DNA of 64,000 nt from the NCBI RefSeq assembly GCF_040807025.1, contig NC_090964.1, positions 10,502,214 through 10,566,213 of the forward strand, in the 5' to 3' direction. Numbering within the stretch: position 1 is the first letter of the stretch; every line of letters begins with the position of its first letter. The translations under genes and the position numbers were made by a program. Origin of the DNA: Struthio camelus. Lineage: Eukaryota > Chordata > Aves > Struthioniformes > Struthionidae. Of this stretch, positions 38,596-49,933 are shown piece after piece. The notes beneath the pieces are model-generated. The model was not told where the DNA came from. It did not search any database and worked only from the letters and a program-made list of their open reading frames with translations.

Positions 38596-41500
38596 ACTTG
38601 GTTCCCTGCCCTGGAGTTAGTTGCCACGAGTTGGAGCTTTTTCCCCTTTGCATATTCGGTTTCTCTGTGAATTCGTAGTCTCGACATCTTACCCAACGCT
38701 TACTATTGGTTATTTTTAGAAGGAAAAGCAAACCCAGACAAACCTATCCATTGTGTCCCTGCTCTGTCTCACAGGAGACCTGGAAGGAAAAAGCAAGTGA
38801 TATGAAAGAAAGGAACAGTGACCTGAAATGGCAACAGTTTAGGTGCAGTTTAATAGCCAAAAGCTGCTGTTTTTTTTTTTCTTTCTCCTTGCTCCCTCTG
38901 CCCACCAAGCAAAGAACGAAAGTGATTTTAGCAAAGTTGGACGTCATATAATTTCTAAGACATGAGTTGTTAAGAGTCATCAACAGCTCACAAAATAGCT
39001 TGCCCGAAGGCTTCGAGGCTTTGCCCCTTCCAAAGCCTCCCCGCGCATCGCTGCTGAGCGCCGGTTCCTTGCTCCCCCTGCAGCGGGTACGGCGTGGCCT
39101 AGCTGCTTCGCTCCCCCGTGTGAACGTGAGAAGCTCATGGGTTAGTGGGAATAACAGGAGAGACTCCGGTCTGTCAGGCAATGTAGTAATAGAGTACATT
39201 AAAACTTGTTCTGGGTGGAGCTGCCTCTGATTTGCACCAGGATGGCAGAGGTGAGAGACCCTCTCGCCTCCCCTTAGCTCAGGCTGAGCAGGAGCTAATG
39301 GGGAAGAAAGAGCAGCAGCCAAAGCACGTTTGGGTCCCCATCTGGACAGCTCTCCTACCTTGTGGGACATTGTTTTCAGCTGTGCAGAACATTACCTTGT
39401 GGTTAAACGTGTTAAACATTTTAATATCAGGATCTTAAATATAAAACCATAATGTAGATGCATGAAGTTGTCTAATATTTCATGGCTGATTTACTGTCAG
39501 TGTAGAGAGAGAGAAGGGAAAAGGTTAATCTGCAGGGTTTTTTCTTGCTGGCTGGTAGCACTGGGAATTCCAGATGCTAACCTGTCAAGCTGGGACATGT
39601 GAGTCAAACCAAATCCAACTGGCATCAAAGCTGAATAAATAGTGTTTATGCTGTTAGTAATATTTATATTAAAAAAAGAAAAATCTGTCAAGAAGCAAAA
39701 TGGTTGCAATTTTCCACGGTATTTTAGTCCCAGAACGTTTAAAGCCAGTTTCAGGTTTTGTTTTTATCTTTGCCTTGATTGTAAAAATCTATTTTTAAGA
39801 GCTTAGAAATGTGTAAAGAAAACATAAAATCTACTACTCCAGCAAGTCTAAGGATTCGCAAAGAGGTACAGAAAGCAAGTCGTTAGCTTTAGCGAACGGA
39901 CCCATTTTTTCCAATCCGTACTCTGCTGTTGGGATTTTATTCCACTGAAGTGGTTTCGTGGCGTGGGTGAGGGCGCTGGTGGATTGCAGTCTTCGGAGCA
40001 AGCCCAGGATTTGAATTGAGCCATTTCTCTGGGCATGGATAAAAGGGCTCTGAACTCAACTCCAGAGATGGTGGGAACAGACACACGCGGGGGAGAGTTG
40101 TTGGGGAGCAGGGGAAGTGACAGAAAGGAAAAAATCCTACTTTGTCACAGTTAGAAACTTTTGATTTTTGCAGGCTAGTGGTTAGTATTGTGAGTTTAAC
40201 ATTCAGGCTGAACTTCTCTTTTCACATGTCAGGAATCTGTAAAAAGACTGTGCCCTGTGTATGTCCTGCTTAAAACCCGTTTGAAAGTTGGAAGGATACG
40301 AGTGAGCTTCATTTTTTGTCAGCAAACTATTAGGAATATGATGCCCATTGAATTGGCTGCTTTCACCTCTAGTTTTTCATGGTTTATATATATATTAAAA
40401 AAAAGGTGAAAATAAGCATCAATTCCTTGCATATCTTTACTAGAGTTAAGATACAACAAATCTACCTTTATATTTCAGATCGCTATGTTGCTGCTTGTCA
40501 TTATGGAAAAACAAAATAAGGACAAATTATGTTCCCTGATGGAAGCTATCTCCCCTTGAGCTAATTTGCTACTTCTGAGAAAGAAACAGGTGGGGAAAGA
40601 AAATCTTAAATCAGCTATGAACAGGTTTGTCCCTTTGGGCAAAGGCAAACTTTTCAGAAAGGCCTTGCAGTTAGGGGAGGGCAAATTAGGTCAGCTAAGC
40701 TGCTGATCGCTGCGGTAACCGTGGACCCGGCTAAAAGCACAGCGCGGGGCGACGTTGCCCGATGCGCAGCCTGGGCTCGGCTGCCGGCCTCGCCGCAGGG
40801 CAGGAGCTGCAGCCTGGGGCACCTCCCTCACCCTTGAGTTTGCGAAGGAAGGAGAGTGCTGTTTTCTCAATGCCAGTATTTAAATCCGAACTTTTAAGTG
40901 CCTTTACAGTATCGTCCTCATGATATTCCAGGTTACAATAGGCAGAACTATTGCCCTTTGTTTCGTTTTGCAAACGGGCAGGAAGAAATTCATCAGCAGA
41001 GTGTCCCTCCCGCTGGCCACCCAGGTGCTTTTCCTGTGAAGGGATGGAAGTGAACGACGTTAGTCGAGGATTACTTCTAGGTCAGCAGAGGGGTCTTTGG
41101 TAGTTCTGACTAAATTCATCTGCAGGACCAGCCTTCTGGGTTAAGCAACCTGAAAATAAGAACACAGTTCATGGAAGATTTCTTAAAAACTTTTTAGCGT
41201 GTGTTCACTGAAATCACCATGGGGATGCTGTGGGAAGGGCTGTGGATTCAGCGGGCAGAGCAATAAGGGTGTCGGGTTTGGCTCACACAGTGCTGTTTGT
41301 CCCGAGGCCGGCCCCGGCCCTGCAGTTGAGACTTTCCCTTTCGAATCTCCGATGCCGTAAGGAACGTTTGTTCCTAAACCAAGCACACAGTCCTCTCCTG
41401 ATCCGAGTGTGAAAGCAGCAGAGCTGCCGGTCAGCACTGCTGAATTTCTTGGAAATTAGTAGCATTCAGCTCTTGGAAACAACTCTCTCAATGCTACTGC

Positions 41501-42004
41501 AGCCGGTGGGCTTGGCTCCTTTACGCAGCTCTTGGTGGAAGAGATGGCCTTTGCAGAGACAGTGAAGGAGCTCAAAAACTGAAGACCATGGTGTCACCAG
41601 GGGCAGGGGCTGGCGTTTGGGGCAGGGCATTTGGGTGGTTTTGCTCAGAGATGGCAGTAGTTCCCATGCACCATGCTGTCCCGTTCCTGGTGGCGGAGAG
41701 TTTGACTGTGTTCAAGCTTACTCGCCCCTTCACAGTTAGCTGTCTTAGATATATCTGTGAACACGCACTGGCCTTCTCCCACCACGCGCCCACGTGGACT
41801 TCCTGCTGTGGATGACCAAAAGCCAGCACAGCCATGAGGTAAAAGGCCACAGTGAGCTGCTCGAGAGAAGGCACAGCTTTGATGATAGTATTTCATAGAT
41901 ATTTTTCCCCTTCCCGGACAACGTATCGTAAATGTGCTGTGTATGTCAGCTGGGAACAGATGCTCACAGACTGTTGCTAACTCCACACCTGTATGGAGAA
42001 AGTG

Positions 42005-42010
42005 TTTATT
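42005..42010 (-). terminator. GRIK3: Possible proximal polyadenylation signal
   Basis: AATAAA lies on the minus strand about 430 bases after the stop codon and is followed by the G/T-containing stretch ACAGGTGTGGAGTT. Its use would make a short-UTR transcript. The evidence is only the hexamer and its flank. Confidence 0.35.
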
Positions 42011-42169
42011 GCCATGCTGAAGAAGCCTTGCTCTGTGGCCTCCTCCTTACCCACTGAGGGGCAGTTTGGCTCGATTCTGTCTTGCCTCCATGTGTTTTCA
42101 GCATGTAAACATCAGACTTGTGGATGATAGTATGTTTGGACTCCATGAGGCTTGTAGGATCTAAGCTTT

Positions 42170-42214
42170 AAAAAAAAAAGAAAAGAAAAGAAAAATAACA
42201 AAAATAAAACAAAA
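42170..42214. repeat. A-rich tract with AAAAG units
   Basis: This is an A run followed by AAAAG repeats and A-rich sequence on the + strand, in the 3' UTR about 230-270 bases past the stop. It is largely complementary to the T-rich tract at 42322-42360. Confidence 0.85.
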
Positions 42215-42321
42215 GCCCCAAGACCCAGGTTACAGTCCATGCTTTGAAGTTCTTGCTTCTATGCCAGTGACCAATGCAGCTGTGTTTTAAAGGCCTTATT
42301 CTTGAAATGAACCAAACTAGC

Positions 42322-42360
42322 CTTTTTTTCTATTTTTTCTTTTTCTTTTTTTCTATTTTT
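42322..42360. repeat. T-rich tract with TTTTTC units
   Basis: This is a T/C-only tract apart from two A, in the 3' UTR about 80-120 bases past the stop. It is the potential pairing partner of the A-rich tract at 42170-42214. Confidence 0.85.
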
Positions 42361-42440
42361 AATCCTTTCTTCCCTAGTTAAGAGTGCAACCAGCCTAGTC
42401 TGCAGCAATTCCTTCCCACCCACCCCCCAGGTCCGACTCC

Positions 42441-42635
42441 CTATGGGAACACAGGTGTCAATCCAGTGTTGCAAGTCATGTTGTCCTTCCCAGGCAGTCG
42501 TCGGTCATTGAACGTGTGCATATTGATCACTGCATCCGTCTTCACCATGACGGGTGGCTGAGGCTTGTGCTTGACCCGTCGCTGGCAGGTGAGCGACAGG
42601 CGGATCTCGTCAGCCATGGCACTGCAGAAGGAGCG
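42441..42635 (-). CDS. GRIK3: GRIK3 terminal coding exon: cytoplasmic C-terminal tail and stop
   Basis: The last 195 coding bases give 64 residues and a TAG stop (complement of 42441-42443). The reading starts [20 protein letters not shown], goes on through [20 protein letters not shown] and [14 protein letters not shown], and ends PVFP. This is the C-terminal tail of the long GluK3a isoform, cytoplasmic and involved in trafficking. The positively charged QRRVKHK cluster and the proline-rich HKPQPP segment resemble the mammalian GluK3 tail as I recall it, with a few conservative changes. The exon starts in phase 0 after acceptor CCCCAG, which matches the complete Gln codon ending the preceding exon. 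The tail is the least conserved part of the family, so its match makes the GRIK3 call very firm. The exon continues into the 3' UTR without a break. Confidence 0.97.
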   Translation of the reverse strand, partial: RSFCSAMADEIRLSLTCQRRVKHKPQPPVMVKTDAVINMHTFNDRRLPGKDNMTCNTGLTPVFP

Positions 42636-43802
42636 CTGGGGAGAAGCAGGGACAGAGCAGTTACTCTTAGCAAAATATTTGTTAACAAGCTCTCCATGAG
42701 CAGAATGGTGACACTAGATTCTTTGCGGAGGACAAGCGCTAGGTTTAGGCTGCATTTGAGGCATCAGTTGTGCTTGGTTGGACTCCAGCGATGCACAAGC
42801 CTCCGGTTGACCCTCTCCCCATTAGCAAGAATTGTACCTTTGACATTAAATCTTACAAAAAAGAAGAACTGCAGGTGACTCTGTCAGAAGGTCAGTGCTC
42901 TGTGTGCTCCTTGCTGGGCAGGATGCTGGTAAATTTATGTGCTGAGAATCAGAGGGCTATTGAATCATGCTGGGTTGCTAGTGGGCAATTTACCTAGTCC
43001 ATCACATGGTCAGCTTTGATTTCTGGGCATGCAAGTCAATGCACTTTCCAGTTACTGTATTGTGACACACAAGGAAGAGGGAATAAACACAAAAGCGGTC
43101 ATCTTATTTCATGAGCACTAATAGCCACTTAAGGTGGGATGGGCCATTTGCGTAATGGTGTTACGAGAAGTGTTGAAAAGTTGATAAAATAACATGAGGC
43201 TTCCTGACTAGTTCCTTGAGGATCTAGAACAGTCTTCTAATGGGAGTGGGGGACATAAGATAGAGACTTCATACTTCTAGACATTTGTTTATACACTTAT
43301 GCATAGAATATGCAGCACGCTTGCCGGTCACAGTGGCACCTGGATGTAACAACTCAGAAAGGTCCTGTCCGATCCTGGCTTCCCACGCAGTTTTTTGTCC
43401 CTGTTTTCTTGACTTGAGTATGTGTAGGCTGTTCAGAATTACCCTTACAAATGTTTACTTGTGCTTTTTTAGTCTAGCTACTGTGGGAACAGGTCACCCT
43501 GGATTAGACTAGATACAATTTGCTCCTGCCCCGGCCATCGGAGCAGGAAGGAAGCAATGAGCCTTAGTGAAGGGCATTTCTGTGGTGCTGCGTGTCGGCC
43601 TTTACGTGAGCTGCGGGCGCTTTGCCAGAGCGTACCTCCCGGCTCGGTGCCCACCCGGCCCGCAGCTGGCACGGTCAGTGCTGAATCCCTCTGAACATCT
43701 CCCTGCCTGCCTCTAGGCCCAGGGTGCAAAATTCCCAATATCTGGGGGAGCTGCAGAAATCCCTGCCTGGTGGTGGTGCGGGGAAACTGAGGCAGTCGAT
43801 AC
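42636..43802 (-). other. GRIK3: GRIK3 last intron (1,167 bases)
   Basis: This phase-0 intron runs between the M4 exon (donor CAG/GTATCG) and the terminal exon (acceptor CTTCTCCCCAG). In rat, GluK3b differs from GluK3a by a 40-nucleotide insertion at this level that shifts the tail frame. I looked for a simple 40-base extension of either flanking exon and found no GT donor or AG acceptor at the needed distance. The interior is ordinary, with no other gene seen. Confidence 0.93.
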
Positions 43803-44053
43803 CTGCTCACGCTCCGCCGTTTTGCGCAGCTTGTAGATGAACTCCACCATTGCCACAAAGACTGAGAGCACCAAGCCTGCGGCCAAAACGATAAAAATCC
43901 CCCCGATGTTTTGAATGCCGAGAGCGCTGGCCTCCTTGTTCTCATCCTCAGGGCAGCCGTTCCCACGCCACCACTTCTCCTTCATCACGTGGAGCTTGTC
44001 CTCCTCCTGGAGCTGGAGGATGGCAATGGTGATCTTGTCCCTGTACGGTGACC
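43803..44053 (-). CDS. GRIK3: GRIK3 exon: end of S2, M4 helix and membrane-proximal tail
   Basis: This 251-base exon starts at codon position 2 of a Gly and reads [15 protein letters not shown], then [32 protein letters not shown] and [20 protein letters not shown]. It finishes with the tail [14 protein letters not shown]. It completes S2 (the CPE Cys is the partner of the lobe-2 disulfide), then gives the M4 helix and the start of the cytoplasmic tail. The Asp and His of EEDKLH (codons complementary to 43998-44000 and 43989-43991) match the GluK3-specific Asp759 and His762 reported to bind potentiating zinc at the dimer interface. GluK1 and GluK2 have Gly at the Asp position. The acceptor is CCCCAG and the donor GTATCG after a complete Gln codon. 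Both flanking introns are short. Confidence 0.98.
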
Positions 44054-44299
44054 CTGGGGAGAGGGAAAGCCATTACACAGGGAGGGCAAAGTAGGACAAA
44101 AATCACATAAAGCAGGGAACGTGCCTGTGTTAAGCAGGGTTGTTCAGACCTCTCTTCAACAGGCTGATAGGGTAAGCTTTGTTATTCAGAAATATCCCAA
44201 TATCTGTTGGGAGTGGGTTATCTCAATCCCATCTGCTGTATTTATGGTAACTAGCTCCCCTCCTGGGCTACCTATAGAAACCCCACCGTTGTCACTTAC
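44054..44299 (-). other. GRIK3: GRIK3 short intron (246 bases)
   Basis: This phase-1 intron lies between the two S2 exons. The donor is GTAAGT and the acceptor is pyrimidine-rich, ending CTCTCCCCAG. It is far shorter than its neighbours. Nothing else was seen in it. Confidence 0.95.
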
Positions 44300-44522
44300 C
44301 CATGGGAGTGCCAATGCCGTAGCCTTTGGTATCAATTAGCCCTCCGATCTGAGTCAGGTTGCAGTTCCTCTGCGTGATGTATTCGATAGTGGTCGACTCC
44401 ATCAGCAGGGCGTAATCAGCTGTGAGGGTTCGCTGGATCCCTTCCTCATTATTTTTAACGAGTGCTGTGGGTTTGCTGCTCATGAAAGCCCACATTTTTT
44501 CAAAGGTAGAAATCTTGGATTT
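44300..44522 (-). CDS. GRIK3: GRIK3 exon: central S2 lobe of the ligand-binding domain
   Basis: This 223-base exon starts in phase 0 with [16 protein letters not shown] and continues [17 protein letters not shown], then [16 protein letters not shown], then [16 protein letters not shown] and KGYGIGTPM. It encodes most of lobe 2 of the clamshell ligand-binding domain. The Glu of the LMES motif is the residue that binds the amino group of glutamate in this family. The Cys in RNCNLTQ is one half of the conserved lobe-2 disulfide. The [12 protein letters not shown] stretch fits GRIK3 and not GRIK1 or GRIK2, where the equivalent is RQQ or RRQS-like. The acceptor is TTCCAG and the donor GTAAGT (perfect U1 match); the exon ends on codon position 1 of a Gly. 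No frameshift or missing key residue was seen. Confidence 0.98.
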
Positions 44523-44656
44523 CTGGAAAAACAATAGCCCCCATACCCAAAATGAGAACTAATCTTCTAATTGTTGCCATAAACACCCCCAAAACCCGGT
44601 ATCTTTATAGTAAATGAAAAATATCAGTTTGAGAACAGGTCACGTGTACAATGAAC

Positions 44657-44680
44657 CAATTTGACCATCAATTTGACCAT
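44657..44680. repeat. 12-base perfect tandem duplication
   Basis: CAATTTGACCAT occurs twice head to tail with no mismatch. Confidence 0.9.
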
Positions 44681-45247
44681 GTCTTAGATCTATCTACTTT
44701 TTCTGCCCAGCCTTGTTTGGCACCAAATTGCCATAACAAGAGAAGAAGATTCCATCAGAGTTCATGCTGTGCAAACACTGAACAAAAATACAGTCACTGC
44801 TCTGGAGACCTTATATTTTAAGTGGAAATATTCGCGTCAGTAAGGTACAGCAAGACCCTGCCTTGATGCCCTGCAGAACTTGCTAGTGTGGCAGGCTATC
44901 ATATATCTGTTTAAACTTATTAGTTTCCTAACCAGAATTTTGTTTATCCTGTGATGTTTCTGCACAATGAGAGAAGACAGAGAACATTTCAGAGGACATG
45001 TTTTTCTCCTTTGCACACACTCTATTATATTTTTGTCTATTCTCCAAGCCTCACAAGGAAACGTGTCTCCTCTGAGGTATGTGCAACTGCCAAACAAATT
45101 TAACATATCCGTATAAGCAGAGGCATAGAAATATTCAAGAAGATTTTGTTACAGCTAAAAATAAACATGTATATTCTTTTACTATCAGCAGACAGTCTAT
45201 CAGAAAAGGAGGTACATGTTTTCTAGGTTACTATTAATATGAATGCT

Positions 45248-45287
45248 TTTTCATTTTTCATTAGAAATTTTCATTTTTTATTAGAAA
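45248..45287. repeat. 20-base tandem duplication
   Basis: Two adjacent 20-base units of the form TTTTCATTTTT(C/T)ATTAGAAA differ at one position. This looks like a recent local duplication in the intron. Confidence 0.85.
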
Positions 45288-46553
45288 ATGTGTTGGGTGG
45301 GATGAAATACAGCTGTTTTATATCTTTCCACAATATTTTAAATATACCACTGATTTATCTATGACCACCTTCTGCACTGTCTTTATGTAGGTTGTCATAA
45401 AAGACTTATCCTGCATTTAAAGATTCCCCAGGAAGAGGCACATTAGCTTTCTCTTAAAATACCTGCTTCTTTGGTCCCTGTATTCCCGTGTGTGCACATA
45501 GCTCATATCAAAATACGTGGTTTAGGTAGCAATGTCAACCTAGCTGTGATAACAGGGATTTCATTGACCAGGCACACGTAGGACTTTGGCTGTGGGACTG
45601 ACAGATGAGGTCTGCGTGAAACGCCGCCGTGGCTCGGCTCTGTTACCCGCGATTTAAGGCCAGGCCAGCCCGTGCGTTCTGTGATTTAGTTCTGTGGCTG
45701 TGCTGTTGGGATGTAGCTGGTTTCCTTCCCAAACGATGCAAATTTATTTGTCACTGTCTAAATTTGCCTGTCTTTATGGTCAGTGCATACGCTCGTTAAC
45801 CCGTGGGATGAACGGGTGTTTTGCTGAAGTCTTTGGTAGAGCCTGTCGCACGCTGTTGCAGTGACATAGCGTGGTGCCCAAAAGGGTCTAAATGAACAGT
45901 GCTGCGCTTCGTATCTCATCATGCCGCCACTACACTGGTTCCTCAAGAAAATCCCTGCTCAACATAGACATCATAAGGAAGCAGGAAGGAACTACTGCCG
46001 TTTTTGTTTCCTTTCTTATTTAATTTTAAAGGAAAAGGAGACCCAACAAACCCGGTAATGCCACGATTGCTTTACAGCTGTGCCAAGAGGGTAAGCTAAA
46101 CTTCTCTTGGCTTAGGGGTATGAACGGGGTGTAGGAAGGCCCAGGGCCAGGGGCTCTCCCAGGGCCTTTACCCGAGCTGTACCCAGCGTAGACTCGGCCT
46201 GAGGGGGAAAACTGGTGCATCTCTCCTCTCCCCATCCAGCTGCAGCTGGAAGAGCGCTTGGATGTTGAGGCTTGTGTTTGTGCTGCGCCTTTCTGTGCCA
46301 TTCTTCTTTTCTGCCTAAATTCCTGTTTTTCCTGGATCTCCTTTTTCCTTCTGATTTAGTAAGAGGCTAGCTTAGTCAGCCAAAACATCCTCCCCCACAA
46401 CACTACTTAGCAAAAGCCTGAAGCTGGCTGATAAGTCGGAGGGGCTGATAAGTCTTTGTGCTTTGCCTAGAGTAAGGCTAACAGCTCACCTGCAGCGGCA
46501 GGAAGAGCTGCACTCTCTAGTCGTCTTTTATCTTCCTCTTATGTTTGTGTTCT

Positions 46554-46584
<31 letters not shown>

Positions 46585-46592
46585 AAAAAAAA
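46554..46592. repeat. (TA)n microsatellite followed by poly(A)
   Basis: About 12 TA units run directly into an A run of roughly a dozen bases, in the large GRIK3 intron. Confidence 0.9.
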
Positions 46593-48472
46593 GCAGGGCA
46601 TGGAGCCCTAGCCAATCCCAACTGCTGTTATCACATCTCCCCCTCATTATTTTAGTGCCATCTAAAAGATGCCAGCAGAAGTTTTTCTGATAAAAACTCT
46701 CTGTAACGCATGGTAAAATAATTAAAAGATATAGTTAAAATGAAAAATCCCTCATAATATTTAATATTTCAGATGCCTCGCCTGTCCTCCTTTTTCTGTA
46801 CGTTCAGTGAAATTTGAACAGATTTTGTGGCAGTTGTCGTGTAACTTAACATCCCAAATTTGATTAGTATTGTGCAGTAACAAAGGCTGTTTCTCTGTCT
46901 TTAACCCAATTGGCTCATTCTCCTGTCTCAAATATCCATGGACTTATTTCTTCTCAGTTAAAATTTACGCTTGCTCTAATCCACTTGAGGAACTTGCTGT
47001 GGTGGAGGTTCTGGAGCTAACTTAATTCAAGAGACAGCATAATCCCTCTCACTTGAAAATCTGGTCCAGTGCCTGTAAGGTAGATTTGTGGCATCTGTCA
47101 AACCTCGAAGAGCAGCAAGAAATGTAGCCTCCAAAAGGATTATTAAATATCGGTACATTACGATGGGTAATTGAAATGAATAACGTAGTAGACCTGCTGA
47201 TAACGACTTGTTTAACATTTATACAGTTCACATCAGAGGCCTCTGAGTTCACTAGCTCTCTCTTTCACTCCTTCTCTTCTTGCACTTAATGCTCCTTGGG
47301 TGTTGACACAAAGCTCTTAAACAACATCAGCGTTCTCCCAGTTTTAAAGCATAGAGCAAAATAAACTGGCAAAAAATCAATAGGTTGCATTTAGTGAAGC
47401 TAATAGGACTTGCATGAGGCATGGTAGCTCTTCAGGCAACTTAAATTACATGAGACAGGGCTCCCTGGAACAGAAAAAAACACTTTCTCTTCTTGAATCT
47501 CACACCTTTTGACCAGCTGAAAGGAGCTAATTGTGTTTGAAATGCCAGGATGGGCCCATTCTTTCTCAGCTCTTGCTGCAGCGCTTCAAACGCTGCTCGT
47601 GGTCCCATCTGTGGGGCTGGCCTGGGGAGGAGGGGAGCGGGCGCTAGAGCTGCGGCCCCGACTCCACGGGCCGGCTTGTAGCAGGCAGCGTGTCGGTGGC
47701 ACGCGCCCTTTCTCGCTGGAGCGCGCTTGGCCGAGTGCAAACGTGCAGACGCCGTGCATCGCAGAAATGTGTTATCGCCAACCTGCGCGGTCTCTTCTGC
47801 TGTCTTCAGCCCCGTGCTTGTCATGGCCTTGTGTCTCCCTGCAGCAAGATGCCGCTGGTTGCAATGGCCTCATCCTCCATAAGAGAAGGGTCTGTTAGCT
47901 CTTACTAGCAAGGACAGGTCAAGCCCATGGCGAAGGCAAGGCAGTTCGACCCAGTTCTCTGGTCAGGGCAATACCTGGCGCTCTCAGGAGTCTAAAACCC
48001 ACCACCTCCTCACGGGGAATTTATTTCGTGTTAGTTTCTTTAGCTTGGCTAACCTGAGATAACAGCGCTCCTTCTCCCAGTGGAAATTCACAAGCTGTAA
48101 TCCTCAGCGCAGCACCAGCACTTTGATAGATTTGGCTATTTGTTAAAAGTCCAATTTAAAAGCAATTGTCAGTCACTGTGAGAGCAGTCATCAATCAAAA
48201 CCGCAGGCGCAACCGCTGCGCACAGTGTACAGCGCTCCGACTCGCACCTAAATCCTGACAGCCTCGACCACTGCCCTTTTCTCTTATTATGAGGAAAAGT
48301 CGTTCACTTCTGGAGAACTAACTGCTGTAACTGCACCTTTTTCACCTTTCCAAGAAGGACGGACGGACTAAGGCAGCAATTTTACAGCCACATGGATCTA
48401 ATCCTCCCTTCCCTTCTCTGAGGGTACTTCAGCTGTGCTTCGGAGAAGGTCATTTATTTATGGGGAACTGGA

Positions 48473-48497
48473 TGATGTCACCTGAGAACATGCAAAT
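48473..48497. promoter_or_regulatory. CRE-like and octamer-type motifs in a CNE-like block
   Basis: TGATGTCA (one change from the CREB site) at 48473-48480 is followed ten bases later by ATGCAAAT at 48490-48497, the exact POU octamer. The surrounding intronic DNA is AT-rich and rich in TAAT cores. Occupancy is unknown. Confidence 0.3.
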
Positions 48498-48737
48498 CAA
48501 ATGAGCAAAAACTTCTCGTTAGGCACAATGATTAGTTGGTAGTAAATTAACAGTCAGTAAAGAATTGTGTTTATTTTGCTGGACCTTTATTCCCTCTGAT
48601 TTTATATATTAAGTAATTTACCTTTAAAAAAATCTTTCCTGGGATTAATTGCTGGTTTGAATTGATGTTGTTGTGCAGGGGTTGGGTGCAATTTTTTTAT
48701 ATGGAATCACCGTTTTACTTTTACTTACGGGCTGCAT

Positions 48738-48752
48738 AAAAAAAAAAAAAAA
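48738..48752. repeat. Poly(A) run, 15 bases
   Basis: A homopolymer in the large intron after GCTGCAT. Confidence 0.9.
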
Positions 48753-49909
48753 CTGAAATGATGAAGGCCAGTAGAGGCCATCCTGTCCCCCTGCATCCTC
48801 TGTGAGGGAAGGGGTGAGGCAGAATTTCCCCCAGGTTCATATCTGCAGGTCCCCTCAAAGAGACCCTAACTCTGCTGCAAAAGGTAGAGGAGGAGAAACT
48901 GCTCGGCTGCTCTGAAGCATTAAGATGCATTAAGAGACAATCACCCAAAGCTGACTCCTTCCCGACAGAGAAATCCCAGACTGTTTTCAACTCCTGAGCA
49001 TTTGGAATGATGGAGATTATTGCTAATAAATAAAGGCAGTAGTTTAATGCTGCTAATCCATCCAGAGCACATCAGGGCACGGTGTCCCTCTTCTGCTTAC
49101 ACCTCTCCCTCTGCCTCCTGCAAGTGGAGCTGCTCGTTTTGGTCAGGGCAGATAACATCCGAGCCTGGTCCACTGGCTCCTGCATCTTAATGAAATCCTG
49201 CTTTAGTTCGAAAGGAAATGCATCTATGAGCAACAGCCCCTCCGAATGCAGCAAAGGCAGTGAACGCTGAGAATGCCTCTAAATTCATCCTTTAGAGTCA
49301 GCGCGCAGAAGCTACCTTTAATAATCAATGTTTCAAGACCAGTCACCCAAATAAATTAATGGAATAGTTTAGAGGAGCCAATATAAGGCATCTTGCCAAG
49401 ACATATATGCTTTTTTATCAGTGCAATTGGCAAGAAAGTAACTTGCAGGCTTGCGATTTTCAATTCCAGCCTGTATGAAAAAATAAATTGATTTTCACCA
49501 ACTGAAGATACTTACTCTTGAGGATTTAACGTTTCTGTACAAGTGAATATATATGTACACACTCACACTCACACCCATACTCTAAGCTGTACATTAAACC
49601 CAGCATTTGTTCAGAGAGAGGCAGCATCCTTTGCAAGATGTGAAGGATTTTTGGCATGATCCATAATGGAAGCTAGACACTGTTCCTAAATTAATTGATC
49701 TGTATTTATTCCTGTAGCCCAATCTGCATTCCCAGGGAATAAATAGCTTCTCAAATGTTCCTTTCAAGGAGTCAAAATCTGCCCATACAGCTACTAAAAC
49801 TCTCATTTCTGATTTCCATTTGCTCTAGCTAGCTAGGTGAGCCTCCCAGGCAGAAAGCCTTTATGAGAACAAGATCGCATGTACCGAGTCTGATCCAGAG
49901 ATATATAAC

Positions 49910-49933
49910 TGGCTTGAATCATGGCTTGAATCA
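49910..49933. repeat. 12-base perfect tandem duplication
   Basis: TGGCTTGAATCA occurs twice head to tail with no mismatch. Confidence 0.9.

Larger units (their letters stand above)
37936..42440 (-). other. GRIK3: Inferred 3' untranslated region of GRIK3
   Basis: From the stop codon the terminal exon runs on for about 4.5 kb to a strong polyadenylation site near 37935. There is no direct transcript evidence. The end was chosen because the minus strand there has AATAAA about 15 bases before an A-rich junction, followed by a G/T-rich stretch, and mammalian GRIK3 is known to have a 3' UTR of several kilobases. The UTR contains A-rich and T-rich tracts at 42170-42214 and 42322-42360, T-rich runs on the + strand at 38202-38257 and 38869-38880, and a CpG-rich patch at 38325-38595. 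A 208-codon open frame at 38744-39370 on the minus strand lies inside it and looks like chance. A shorter UTR ending near 41990 is possible. Confidence 0.7.

Noticed and set aside
38744..39370. 208-codon minus-strand open frame
   Set aside because: It lies within the inferred GRIK3 3' UTR, has no recognisable domain, and ends in a Lys/Phe/Ser-rich tail that reflects the T-rich tract. It reads as chance.
43490..43515. Possible CR1 retrotransposon fragment (GGATTAGACTAGAT)
   Set aside because: Only a short partial likeness to the CR1 3' end. The expected downstream sequence and the terminal 8-base repeats are absent.
42636..43802. Alternative exon for the GluK3b tail
   Set aside because: Neither flanking exon can be extended by 40 bases to a GT or AG site, and I could not identify a separate 40-base exon with confidence. 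It may exist but is not supported here.
43478..43966. 162-codon minus-strand open frame overlapping the M4 exon
   Set aside because: It is an out-of-frame shadow of the GRIK3 exon, which is read in another frame with correct splice sites.
46554..46592. CRISPR-like or origin-like repeat
   Set aside because: It is a plain (TA)n/(A)n microsatellite in a vertebrate intron. No array of spacers or prokaryotic genes exists in the window.
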